64,000 nucleotides of DNA, taken from Acanthosepion esculentum (Eukaryota > Mollusca > Cephalopoda > Sepiida > Sepiidae). The stretch spans positions 13,467,434-13,531,433 of the forward strand of contig OZ038482.1 of assembly GCA_964036315.1 (NCBI GenBank). Reading direction: 5' to 3'. The first letter of the stretch is position 1; each line of letters starts with the position of its first letter. The notes under the pieces are model-generated. The model did not search any database, had not been told where the DNA came from, and saw nothing but the letters and a program-made list of their open reading frames with translations. The position numbers were made by a program, and so were the translations under genes. Shown one piece after another: positions 52,989 to 63,928 of the stretch.

Positions 52989-53330
52989 AGAAAAGCGATA
53001 ATAGCAAAATTGCAAATGAGCTCTGGTAAAAACACCTGCAATGATAATAGGAAAAATTGCAATATGAGCACCCCAAAAAAATGGGTGCTGAAGACATTAG
53101 GTTTATAAATTTGGAGAGGTTTGAGAGGGGAATTAACAGGAGATAACTGACATCCATTAGACATGGCACGTGGAACTAGAACTGTGTACCCCAGTGAGCG
53201 AAATAAAGGGTTCAGTTCGACATTCCAACTACCTGAAGAAGGCCGGAGCGTACAACGGCCGAAACGTTGTGATAAACATGGTGACAAAGATGAGGATAAT
53301 AGTCCGAATAATGTAAATAGTGTACGAATC
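52989..53330 (+). mobile_element. Penelope-like 3' region with GGCC hammerhead-like motif
   Basis: GAGCTCTGGTAAAAAC and ATATGAGCACC units, then (tRNA-like part deleted) GGCACGTGGAACTAGAACTG, the core CTGAAGA at 53233-53239, an extra A, stem II GGCC (53241-53244)/GGCC (53257-53260), GAAA (53261-53264), CGTTGTG, and the tail ATAGTCCGAATAATGTAAAT. Confidence 0.82.
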
Positions 53331-53549
53331 AATCAATTTAAAATGATATTTTCTACTGTAAGAATAATTTTGTCTCCCTATTTTGCATAATTTTCCTGTC
53401 AAATTTGTATTTAATCTATTTTCCTGAAAATTGAGTTTTATATTCCTTTCTTTGTGCTTATTAATATATAAAAATCCTGGCATCATATGATTCTGAGAAA
53501 TGGATAAAAATATTCAAAATTGATGGGTGTACGAATAATTTCGTCGTTG

Positions 53550-53550
53550 A

Positions 53551-53598
<48 letters not shown>

Positions 53599-53640
53599 CA
53601 TTCTGTTCATATCTATCTATCTATCTATATTTGTGTGCGT
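53550..53640. repeat. (CTAT)n microsatellite
   Basis: ATCT runs around CATTCTGTTCATATC. Confidence 0.96.
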
Positions 53641-53676
53641 ATATGTGCGTGTCTGTAAACACACAGATATACACAC

Positions 53677-53807
53677 TGTCGTGACACATGTCACGGGATA
53701 TCAGCAAATAAATATCATGGAAATTTATACCATCGTACATTGACGTCATGTCCATACCTCTATCATTTGTGCTCTGACATCTGGTGTGTCAGTTGCATCT
53801 CCGGACA
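53677..53807 (+). mobile_element. putative short LTR
   Basis: TGTCGTGACACATGTCACGG ... CATCTCCGGACA starts TGT and ends ACA, and is followed by TTATAGTGGCAACCAGAATG, similar to the primer-binding context of mag-type Gypsy elements. No second LTR found, and the internal region after 54010 shows no gag. Tentative. Confidence 0.4.
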
Positions 53808-53843
53808 TTATAGTGGCAACCAGAATGGATGAGATGTTCTGTT

Positions 53844-54480
53844 TTTGAAAATTTGGGGATATTTCTCATTCCTCGATTTACGATGTCACGTGTGTATAGC
53901 GAATACATAATAGACGATATGACGTCCCTCCATGGAGAGAGAAGTGGCCGACCACGGGTCTTTAGTGATTTAGACCTGAGGCGTCCAGCTAGACTTGGAT
54001 GAAATCACCTCCGCATTCAATGCAGCGATCTTTCGCTTCCATGGGGTATGAATGCAGAAGAGCCGCAAAGGCCTACCTGTTAGTCCATCGACACATAGCC
54101 CTTCTGCCGTTGCTAATTGAATTTGGGAAGATCGACAAGGTTTGGTGTAGTCAGAAAAGTCACGGTTTAAGTTGTTCTGAGCTGACAGAAAAATAGATAT
54201 GTGAAGCGCGATCTGTGAAGCCACTGGACCCAGAAACATTCAGGCTGATGGTAGCGATTTACGGGTCTGTTCCCATGACAAAATTTCGTGTTCACCTAAA
54301 CATTTTAATGACCGGTTAGCGGTGCGTTGTACTGCTTTGTGACTATTTCAAGCGATTCATAGACTCTTTCTCGGCAGGGTCAGAGCTAGCAGGTTAGAGG
54401 TCATCAGGATAAAGCACTGTATGGTCAGGCTCAAATCGCCGAGAATTGGTTTGAGGAACAAGCTAAAAATTTTCAACAAA
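53844..54480. other. dispersed repeat (cf. 51006) and unassigned sequence
   Basis: 53844-54010 matches 51006-51170. The remainder to 54480 has an 89-codon reverse frame and a 65-codon forward frame without recognisable domains. Confidence 0.45.
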
Positions 54481-54484
54481 TGGT

Positions 54485-54665
54485 GGAAAATGAGGTCAAC
54501 ACCCAGCGGCGTCAGTATGTTTCATGCTTAAACGTAATTACGATTGCGTTTAATGATGACTCAGACTGTAGCCGCTGCATGTTGATCTCAATGCCTACTT
54601 TTATATTAATGTGCTCTCTATCCTTGATATTGAGCACGTTAATCTATATATATAGCATACCAGAA
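54485..54665. repeat. family P palindrome, diverged
   Basis: Left arm GGTCAACACCCAGCGGCGTC, AGTATGTTTCATGCTTAAAC; right arm GATTGCGTTTAATGATGACT, CAGACTGTAGCCGCTG; tail GATATTGAGCACGTTAATC. The right arm lost its GAAAC box. Confidence 0.7.
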
Positions 54666-54689
54666 TACCATAAAACTCTCTTTCTCTCT

Positions 54690-54845
54690 CTCTATATATA
54701 TATAATATATATGTATATATATGTATATATATATATGTATATATATATATGTATATATATATATGTATATATATATATGTCTATGTATATGTATATATAT
54801 ATGTATATGTATATATATATATGTGTATATATATATATATATACA
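54690..54845. repeat. TA/TATG microsatellite
   Basis: TATATATGTATATA repeats of variable length after a CT run. Confidence 0.96.
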
Positions 54846-55055
54846 TATTATAATAATATTTTTAGTTTTTAAAAATATGATTCCTCCGCTACATAAGAGT
54901 TCTCATGTTTCAAAAGCGAGAGCCGAGACCCCTAACATAATTTTTTAAGTTATGAAGAGTTAAGGCGTCTGGACGGCTCTCGCTTTTGAAACATGAGAAC
55001 TCTTATGTAGCGGAGGAATCATATTTTTAAAAACTAAAAATATTATTATAATATA
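54846..55055. repeat. 80-bp-arm palindrome with hammerhead 3' half
   Basis: Arms 54846-54927 and 54974-55055 are nearly perfect complements. The right arm, forward, holds GAAA, stem III CATGAG/CTTATG (one G.T) and GTA, the 3' half of a hammerhead. The expected CUGANGA strand reads CTGGACG, so the catalytic half is missing. Confidence 0.85.
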
Positions 55056-55159
55056 AGCTCTACTTCTGTATGGAGCACTGTCCTTTTGAAAATAAAGCTA
55101 AATATTAAGGAACACCGGATTATCTACCTAACGTGTTCTTTCCTATTTCACTGCACACC

Positions 55160-55193
55160 TGCATACATATATATATATATATATATACATATA
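55160..55193. repeat. (TA)n microsatellite
   Basis: Short TA run leading into the next palindrome. Confidence 0.94.
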
Positions 55194-55415
55194 TATAAAA
55201 CTGAACATAGAAGTCAACACTTAGAGGCGACAGTCTGTTTCATGCTAGTGCAATCGTCAGGCACTAGCCGCTTGACAATTGCACTAGCATGAAACAGACT
55301 GTCGCCTCTAAGTGTTGACTTCTATGTTCAGTTTTATATTTACACACGCTCTATCTCTGATATTGAGCACTTTATTCAATAAATATAGCACACTTTAAGA
55401 CTATATTTCTTCTAT
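55194..55415. repeat. family P palindrome with ~63-bp arms
   Basis: AAAACTGAACATAGAAGTCA through GGCGACAGTCTGTTTCATGC and its complement, arms 55194-55257/55280-55345. The forward core is TTGACAA, degenerate; GAAACAGACTGTC and GCC are intact. The family tail runs to 55415. Arms match each other better than they match other family copies. Confidence 0.85.
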
Positions 55416-55419
55416 ATAC

Positions 55420-55436
55420 ATATATATATATATATG

Positions 55437-55497
<61 letters not shown>
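55420..55497. repeat. (TA)n microsatellite
   Basis: TA run with one GTATAT interruption after the family P tail. Confidence 0.96.
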
Positions 55498-55501
<4 letters not shown>

Positions 55502-56280
55502 AATCCCCAGATCTATTCTGTGCACAAGACAAATTGGTATAAAATGACAATTGGAAAAAAAAATCTCAGTTTTTTTCACTACGCGTTTAGCCTTCCACAA
55601 AAAATGAAATCGAAATGTCTTCGTTGTTGTAGTTACATTAAAAAATTCAAATTTAAAAAAATAGACGCTTCTGTCTAAGCGTTTTTCTGGTTAATGTAAA
55701 TTTCCTTTATACTAAGAGATTTTTTTCGCCTGACACCAAACCAATGAAGCATTTATGGGACATTACAGGGAGGCATATTCGGATGCATTATCATACACCC
55801 CTACAAAGACGTATAAGGGGGGGGTGTGTGCTGTAGATAGCTATAAAAAATAATCATTCAACATGTCTCCAGAGCCTCTTTCAAGAACTTGTGGAATCAA
55901 TGCCACAACAAACTTGTTGACCTTTGTTGATCACTCTGTATTTCCTCCCCGCCTCTCATTCTCAATAAAAGAAAAATCACGCTTTTGCTCATAGAAAAGG
56001 AGATCGATATTTGTCTGTATAATTGAACAAAATACAACTTCATTCGATTCATTATTGATCTAATTTTACTGTTGTCAACGCCAACTTTACGCTCGATCAT
56101 TTAATTTCATCGTCTGATTGATTTTCTTATTTCCACGCAGTAATTTGTTTGTCTCGAATGATGCTGTGTTGACATTAACAGAAAGAGCAAAAGATTCGAC
56201 GGAATCAACAGTCTACGGGAATGGGGCCAATTCGCCTTTTCATCTTAATTTTTAAACTAAATAATCAAGGTTTTAACAGA
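55498..56280. other. no recognisable gene
   Basis: Contains a G8 run near 55820. No frame of note. Confidence 0.45.
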
Positions 56281-56284
56281 TACA

Positions 56285-56287
56285 CAA

Positions 56288-56352
<65 letters not shown>

Positions 56353-56382
56353 CAGTCTGTTCATATCTATCTCAATCTGTTC

Positions 56383-56433
<51 letters not shown>

Positions 56434-56444
56434 CAGTCTGTTCA

Positions 56445-56513
<69 letters not shown>

Positions 56514-56524
56514 CAGTCTGTTCA

Positions 56525-56573
<49 letters not shown>

Positions 56574-56621
56574 CAGTCTGTTCATATCTATCTCAATCTG
56601 TTCATTATCTATCTATCTATC

Positions 56622-56670
<49 letters not shown>

Positions 56671-56681
56671 CAGTCTGTTCA

Positions 56682-56734
<53 letters not shown>

Positions 56735-56745
56735 CAGTCTGTTCA

Positions 56746-56790
<45 letters not shown>

Positions 56791-56821
56791 CAGTCTGTTC
56801 ATATCTATCTCAATCTGTTCA

Positions 56822-56867
<46 letters not shown>

Positions 56868-56958
56868 AATCTATTCACTATCTATCTATCTATCTATCTA
56901 TCTATTTATCTCAGTCTGTTCATATCTATCTATCTATCTATCCATCTCAGTCTGTTCA

Positions 56959-56995
<37 letters not shown>

Positions 56996-57000
56996 CATTC
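56285..57000. repeat. (CTAT)n higher-order satellite, largest array
   Basis: ATCT blocks separated about a dozen times by CAGTCTGTTCATATCTAT. The 215-codon Ile/Tyr/Leu/Ser frame is an artefact. Confidence 0.97.
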
Positions 57001-57023
57001 TGCTCACACCTCTCTCTCTCTCT

Positions 57024-57026
<3 letters not shown>

Positions 57027-57092
<66 letters not shown>
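57027..57092. repeat. (TA)n microsatellite
   Basis: Pure TA after a CT run at the end of the (CTAT)n array. Confidence 0.97.
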
Positions 57093-57094
<2 letters not shown>

Positions 57095-58117
57095 ATGCTT
57101 ATAGTTCTTGCTTAACGTCTTCATCTTGGTTTATTCATTTAATTAACTTGCATTTTGTAGTCTTACAAAAAATAATAGAGAAATTTACTTCTATTCAAAA
57201 AGGAACATCAATATATTTATGAAATGACAATTTGAATGTCTGGGATCTTTTCATCTCTTACTCTGTTTATCGATTGCGATACAAGATGGGAAGTTCTATT
57301 ATATTTAAATAGATTCAGAAAATTTATTTCTGACATGCCTTTTGGTTCTTTATCAGTTTCTTTTGACGTCGTCTACAGTTCATCATTCACCTATCAATAC
57401 ATAATTTTTATCGCTTCAGAAAGCGATTTTTCTATTAATGCTAAAAGCTACTCATTGGATAATCACCACGTTTAGCGCGATGATCAGCAAGCTTGCTGTA
57501 AGTTTGACCCTCATTAGATTATTATTGCTAGTTACTGTGTCCTTGAAACATACTAAGCTAAAGGCATGTTTTCATAAAAAATCAAGCTTGAGAAGTCTAG
57601 CAGACCCACTGAAACAGAGTATATATTTTTTCAAAACCTTTGCAGTAAGCAGTCTGCCATTTTGATGTGTGAGTAAAGGGGAAATAAGTATGGGAAATAT
57701 ACAGAAATATGTATCGTCAAACCATTTTGTGTATAATCCGCAAATGTTTTCATGGTTGCTTATTAGAACCAGTGGGAAGATTTTAATATAAAAATACTTT
57801 TTTTCCTCATGGGAAGAGAGAAAATGTGTTTCTCTTAGGTTATGTGGATTTATCTTTTATGGTAATATTTACCATTTGTAACCGATTGGGGTGAAACTAT
57901 AATTTCTTTTACAAGCATAGCCTTCCTTGTTATATTCATATCTTCTTGATGCAAAAATCATGAAAATGGCCAACCTATGAGAATATTTTAAAGCTCCAAT
58001 GAATAATGAGCTTGCTTTGAGACTGAGAATGTTGATTTTTCAAGGTAATCACGTTAACATGGAAAACAGGTGTCGTACATTTCTCCATCCCAAACCCCTT
58101 CTATCTGGTCTTGTTCT
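57093..58117. other. no recognisable gene
   Basis: About 1 kb of AT-rich sequence. Frames at 57236-57665 (75-79 codons) have no recognisable domain. Confidence 0.45.
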
Positions 58118-58684
58118 ACACTCTTGTGCAAATTAATTGAAACAACTGCTTTATTTTCCTTTCTTTCGCCGCACGGTCAATTTTAGACCCACTGGATTGG
58201 CAGAATGTAATCGATTTCTATTTTTCCTCAGATTAGGTCATTTGAAGTGGTGTGCAGTAATATGAATCTATTTTCCGGGTGTATGATGAAATTTGTTTGG
58301 CCTTGAAAAATATCGCGTCATCCGTGATTGCATCAGATTTTTATCACGCCCAGACACTATTGTCTCGACTGCCGATTAGTTGTCCTACGGCCATTGTCTG
58401 CGATAGACGTTACTCCAAGGAAGCGTACGAAAATTGAAACGCTGCACGAACACACTGGCAAGCCGTACTAGTGAGCAAATCAAAGTATTGTAGATTGGCC
58501 CGGAAACTCTCTTGATTTAAATTCAATCGAGAATCTGTGGTCAGTCTGCAAAGAACGACTTTGTCGAATGGACATACGAAGTAGTAACATGTACACCGGG
58601 TTATCTTTCGTTGGAAAAATACGAAAAGAAAAGTAAATAATACGGGAATTATTCGTTTTATTTCAATTAATTTGCACAAGGGTA
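58118..58684 (+). mobile_element. internally deleted Tc1-like element
   Basis: Perfect 20-bp inverted termini, CTTGTGCAAATTAATTGAAA at 58123-58142 and its complement at 58661-58680, with TA next to both ends. The forward strand at 58490-58600 encodes WPGNSLDLNSIENLWSVCKE, the third catalytic block of Tc1-like transposases (PDLNPIENLW). The rest of the transposase is gone. Confidence 0.85.
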
Positions 58685-59110
58685 TATATATTTATATTTT
58701 TGTCTTTACTTGAGTTTCTTTCGTTGAAAGAAACCAATGTAAAATAAAGAATGATGGTCGGGTGGCAACATTCACTTCTCGAATCTCAAGCTATGGTAAT
58801 TGGAAAGCGAAAATGCGAAATAGGTGTTGAGAGAAGAAATGCAAATGTTTTTTTTTTTGTCAGTGAACAAATCTTCATTGTTATTTTGAGATCAATCTGT
58901 TGAGGACAGTGGTGACGGCGAAGGAGATGTCTTTCGGAAATGTCTCTTCATAAAATGTGCTCAGGTGGATAATATTTAATGATAGAAAGACTTAAGGTTC
59001 ATGCAGAAACATACATTTTTAAGCTGAAGATGTTTTATAAAGGAAAGAAAAAGATGGTAACAAATTGAATATGAAAATTATTTCAAGGAATCAATCTTTA
59101 AATATCGAAT
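58685..59110. other. no recognisable gene
   Basis: Nothing assignable. Confidence 0.45.
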
Positions 59111-59112
59111 AA

Positions 59113-59465
59113 AAGATGGAAGCCACTACCACGCAAGAGGTTACAGAGGATTTTGAGCGAGAGCAGATAGGAGAGATAGAGGAAAAGATGAGAAGAAGGA
59201 TAGTGAATAGATCAAGGCAAGGGGTTACAGAAGATTTGGAGCGAGAGCAGATAGGGGTGATAGAGGAAAGGATGTGGAGAAGGATAGTGGATAGATCAAG
59301 GCAAGGGGTTACAGAAGATTTGGAACGAGAGCAGATAGGAGTGTTAGAGGAAAGGATGTGGAGAAGGATAGTGGATAGATCAAGGCAACTGGAGATGTCG
59401 ATTGACGTTACATTTGAATAGTTGGAGATTATAGCTATCAGAGAAACAGGAAAAGGGAAGGGAGT
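59113..59465 (+). repeat. 84-bp tandem repeat, open reading frame across 3 units
   Basis: Units begin near 59137, 59221 and 59305. Because 84 is a multiple of three, the forward frame (101 codons) repeats a 28-residue, highly charged, potentially helical unit, GVTEDLEREQIGVIEERMWR. The reverse strand is open too (147 codons, LDLSTILLHILSS units). A related single, diverged unit is found twice at 49840-50350. Either a decayed element gene or non-coding repeat; no start or host context supports a real protein. Confidence 0.6.
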
Positions 59466-61425
59466 TCCACAGGCGAGAGGTGCGAGATATGAAGGTATTT
59501 GAGTAGAAGAGACGGCTACATTTAACAGTTTCAACAGATGAGAGCGGGATGCCAGCCTCGTAGGTCGCTTGAATTCATGAAGTCTGGGAACCAGCGAAAG
59601 CAGCTCATCGGAGCAATTACCATGAAAGTATTTGTAAAAAAGACAGAGAGAGATTTAGTACCATTGTTAGACTTGAAAATATATGGGGCTACACCTAACG
59701 CATTAAGTTAGCCAGCCTATAAAGCTTGTTCTTTTGTACTGAAAAGTGTAAGAAGCACAAAAAAAAAACCATACCGCGGAATAACATTTTTCATTTGCAT
59801 GTTTTATTCATGCGAACGCACAGGTCTTTTTTATCACTAAAACTGAACTCTGAAATCAAGGGGTGTTTGTTGATGTAACAATTATCTTGTAACATGTACT
59901 TGTATATCTGATCATTTACTGTAATTTAGCAAGATTATCTGCATGTTTAATCTTGACTAAAATCAAAAACAAATTCATGATGTTGCAATTTTATTTTCCA
60001 TCCGGGTAATTGTGTTTCTGTATCTGTGTATATCGAACGCTTTAATAATATCCATAGGCAAATGGACGAAGATGGTGCGTAAAAAACATGAAATTAAGGT
60101 GAATCCGAATACTACTGAAAAATGTATAATGGCTCGAAATTTTTAAACTACTACAATACAAGATAATATTACTACTAATATTACTACTAATATTATTTGA
60201 TTGGAAGCAAGTGAAGTTAAAATGAAAGTAATATTAGTCAAAAATTAAAAATGGTTGACAAATGCGTCATCTTAAAAGTACTATAGAACAGAGTATTTGA
60301 TCCATGAATTCCTATACGACTATTTTATATCAGGAATGGAAAAAAGTAAAAAAAAAAAAAATGTCTTTTTTACTTTAATAATTCAGTACTTCAAGAAATT
60401 TTCCAGGAGTTTCTTTCCTCATTAGAAATCAGAAAACAGCTGCCAAATATCAGTTTGGAATTTTGTCATTTGAACATAGCCAACAAATAGATTTTATTAA
60501 TCATTTCGTTCCATCGCGACACTTAATACTACTGAAAAATGTATAAGAATGTATATCTTTGTAAGTAGAGTCCAATAGTGTTACAAAAACCTCCAATTTA
60601 TTTCTTGCATCCGCTGATGAAGAACACAGGCGTGTTCGAAAATTCCGAACTTGGAACCTCAATCTCCGTGCTCCAGTCTGTTTATTCCCCTTCATACGCT
60701 GATAAAAATGTCTTTTTTTACTGGAATTTAAGTTAATATTTCGTCCTTGGCATCATATCTCCTTCTTATTTGCTGCTCTCAATTCATTTTTGTCAGTAAA
60801 GTAGACCGAAATACTGAGATGGGCTAAAATATTCCTCAATACACCAATAATACTTATATGAGATGAAAAAGAAAAAAATAAATATAACAGACTTTAAACT
60901 ATTAAAGAAATCTTTTCTTTTTCTTTCATTTCTACTCTAAACTCTTCATTTTTATGAGAGGCTGACAAGATCGATACGGATTAGAACGACTTCGAAAACA
61001 GTGACTGTGTTTTTTTTCCGTTTTTAGAATAGACAGCTCTTTCGAGGTCGGAGCTGGAAAAACTGTTTCTTACCTGCCTCTACACCTCAAGTGAGTTCAA
61101 TTTAACGGACTAACAAATTCTTTCGAATCTTGAAGGGGGCGCTCAGTGTAAACGCCAAATCACACCGAAGAACTTTCTGCAGTTTACCTCCATTGAACCT
61201 ATGCATGCGATTTGATCTGATGAGAGAAACAACATTTCTATCGATGGCTTTTCGACAGAATCATTTTACATGGGAGATCTGATGAAATTCTTCTTTGAGT
61301 TTATTTTCTGAGTGGATATGCTGAATGTTTGAATTCCAGTATCGTAAGAGAAGTAGCAGAAGCTACTTAAGCCTAGCGCCATTTTGTAAAAACAGAGCCT
61401 ACGGTTGTATTTAGGAGGAAATGAA
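59466..61425. other. mostly unassigned; one hammerhead-like motif
   Basis: AT-rich sequence with (ATT ACT)-type short repeats at 60160-60200 and TACTACTGAAAAATGTATAA at both about 60109 and 60527. Frames under 70 codons, none recognised. Contains the motif at 60614. Confidence 0.45.
60614..60660 (+). ncRNA. hammerhead-like motif, degraded cleavage site
   Basis: CTGATGA (60614-60620), extra A, stem II GAACAC/GTGTTC around AGGC, GAAA, then TTCC/GGAA as stem III followed by CC where U-H is required. The core and stems are good; the cleavage triplet is lost and stem I is not evident. Confidence 0.5.
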
Positions 61426-61426
61426 C

Positions 61427-61428
<2 letters not shown>

Positions 61429-61482
<54 letters not shown>
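61429..61482. repeat. (TA)n microsatellite
   Basis: Pure TA run. Confidence 0.97.
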
Positions 61483-61486
<4 letters not shown>

Positions 61487-61642
61487 CAACAAATGTAGTG
61501 TGGTTGCTGCTGAATTGTCAATCTTTCCTCTTTACTCTCTGTTGTTTGTGGCAAATCGAAATGGATAAAACCAATACTTTTGAAGACGCTACATATTCTA
61601 GAATCTAGTCGAATATGTGTAAGGATTACTCTCTTGGTTATA

Positions 61643-63248
61643 CAGTAGCGGCCATAATATAAGGAACGGAAACAACAAAGACATAAATATGTGTATTACT
61701 TAAAAAGTAATGCACGATTACCAATGAAAGTTTTACCGAATAAAGATTAGGATGTAATGCATAAATATTATACAAAGTTACAAAAATTTACATAATAGTT
61801 TTTTTTAAAAATAAATATTAAATGGAACAAAGGAAATAAGCTACTGGACAAAAGTTAAGGAACGATGTTAATAATTTGCATAAACTTTTAATTTACATTG
61901 TTATAAAACTCGATGGAGCTTTTCAAGTAAAAGTTCATTTATCATTAGGACTTTATTTTTAAGCAATATGGCAAATTCTACATGCAAAACGCTCTCTTTT
62001 GAAGAAAAAAAACTCATTATCGCTAACTATTAAGAAAAAAGTCAATTTCAGAAATTTCTGATATTGTTCATAGGTCTAAAAGTGTCGTTCATTGTGTAAT
62101 TAGCAGATATAAAACCGATAAAACGTTAGATGCAAAACCAAAAACCGGCAGACCTCCAAAAACATTGCAAAGAGAAGATCTAAGAATTGTTAGAATATCT
62201 ACAAAAAACCGTTTTGAAACTGCTACATCAATTGCCCATAAATTTAATGAAGAGACAGATAATAAGATCTCAAGGAAAACGGTTGCTCGCAGGTTAAAAA
62301 ATGCAGGATTGCATGCCCGTATTCCCGCTTCGAAGCCTCTCATTCCAAAGCGAAACCAAATCGCACGCCTGGAGTATGCAAGAGAACATGTTGTTTGGAC
62401 TGACGCACAATGGGATACAGTTCATTTCAGTGACGAGTCCAAGTTTACTATATTTGGTTTTGAGGGCAAAATTTACTTACGCCGTAGAACAGATGAAAGA
62501 CTGTCTTCTCAATGTGTCAAGAAAACCATTAAGTTTGGTGGCGGCAGTGTGATGGTGTGGGGGAATGATTTCATCTGCAGGAGTTGGCCCTATCATCCGC
62601 GTACATGGCAATATCAATGCTGAGATTTACAGAAGGCTTCTTCAGCAACATGTACCACGATTACACCATAATCTTTATTAATCTCCTATTTTCATGTAGG
62701 ACAATGCACCTTGCCACAAGGCTCAAAAGGTTATGGCTTTATTTGAAGAAGAAGGAATCGCCTTAATGAAGTGGCCAGCCCAGAGCCCCGACCTGAATCC
62801 TATAGAAAATGTTTGGAAGATAATTGGAGAAAGGGCTCAGAAAAGAAACCCGAAAAACCAGGGTCACCTATTGGAGTTATAGAAAGACGAATGGGAGGGA
62901 ATTACTGCTGATTTTTGCAAGAAATTAATTAGATCATGTGGTCGACGATACAGAGTAGTCATTAGAAATAAGGGGATGTTTACCAAATATAAAATTTGGT
63001 TGATATTTTGTTCACAATCAAGTATTAACAAGATCGTTCCTTAACTTTTGTCCAGTAGCTTATTTCCTTTGTTCCATTTAATCTTTATTTAAAAAAATCT
63101 ATTATGTAAATTTTTGTAACTTTGTATAATATTTATGCATTACACCCTAATATTTATTCGGTAAAAATTTCATTGCTAATCATGCATTACTTTTTAAGTA
63201 ATACACATATTTATGCCTTTGTTTTTACCGTTCCTTATATTATGGCCG

Positions 63249-63254
<6 letters not shown>
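61643..63254 (+). mobile_element. full-length Tc1-like element with long IR/DR termini
   Basis: 1.61 kb between TA dinucleotides. The ~230-bp inverted termini start CAGTAGCGGCCATAATATAA; each has an outer and an inner AAGGAACG site (left about 61661 and 61856), the inverted-repeat/direct-repeat layout of long-TIR Tc1 transposons. The left (61643-61870) and right (63025-63254) termini are about 90 percent identical. Encloses the transposase pseudogene at 61968. Confidence 0.9.
61968..63005 (+). pseudogene. Tc1-like DD34E transposase, catalytic triad kept but frame broken
   Basis: ATG at 61968 (MANSTCKTLSFEEKKLI) meets a stop after about 21 codons. It resumes with ISEISDIVHRSKSVVHCVI (HTH), GRPPKTLQREDLRIV, VARRLKNAGLHARIPASKPL, WDTVHFSDESKF (Asp 1), GGGSVMVWG, frameshift near 62563, GVGPIIRVHGNINAE, FM-stop-DNAPCHKA (Asp 2; Gln codon now TAG), MKWPAQSPDLNPIENVW (Glu), CGRRYRVVIRNKG. 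About four disabling lesions, yet all three acidic residues remain, so the loss is fairly recent. Confidence 0.9.

Positions 63255-63334
<80 letters not shown>
63255..63334. repeat. (TA)n microsatellite at Tc1 insertion site
   Basis: TA run starting at the target TA of the Tc1 element. Confidence 0.97.
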
Positions 63335-63337
<3 letters not shown>

Positions 63338-63928
63338 CGGGTGTAACAGCATAATTGTCCATACCAAAAAATGTTTAATATCTAAAAAAAACAAAACATT
63401 AAACAAACTGAGTTTCTTTTTTCCAGGCTTTCAGATAAGACGTTTAACCATTTTTTGTAAGAATCACTGAGAAATACTTTGGGTTATTCCGCTAGAAAGG
63501 GAGTAGGTTTAAATTATTTTGTGTCAGCCCCACTGTCTTCCCAAATCAGCAATGGTGAGAGGAAAAAGATCATTCAGACTTTCAGTAATGGCCCCAACAT
63601 TATTACTCTGGCTATCATGTTCAAACCCATTCACTAACCATCAAGAGAAGTTTAAAAAAGAGGGAATACTAGAGACGAAAACTGGACCAGGAGCTGACAA
63701 CAGGAAGAGGCATCGTCATTTAAACTTAGAGCTGAAGAGATCAATTAGAAAAGATCCAACTCAATTCATAAGACGTTTGGGACGTGAGAGAGCAGGTTCA
63801 GCTCTGAAGTCTAAAGCGCAGTGAAAAAAATACTTGAAAACGAAATCGTACGTGAAAGGTGTGAGGAACAGGAAATTAGAAGGTGAGACGGTGAGATAAT
63901 ATTGAATCACTTGAAAAAATGATCCTGG

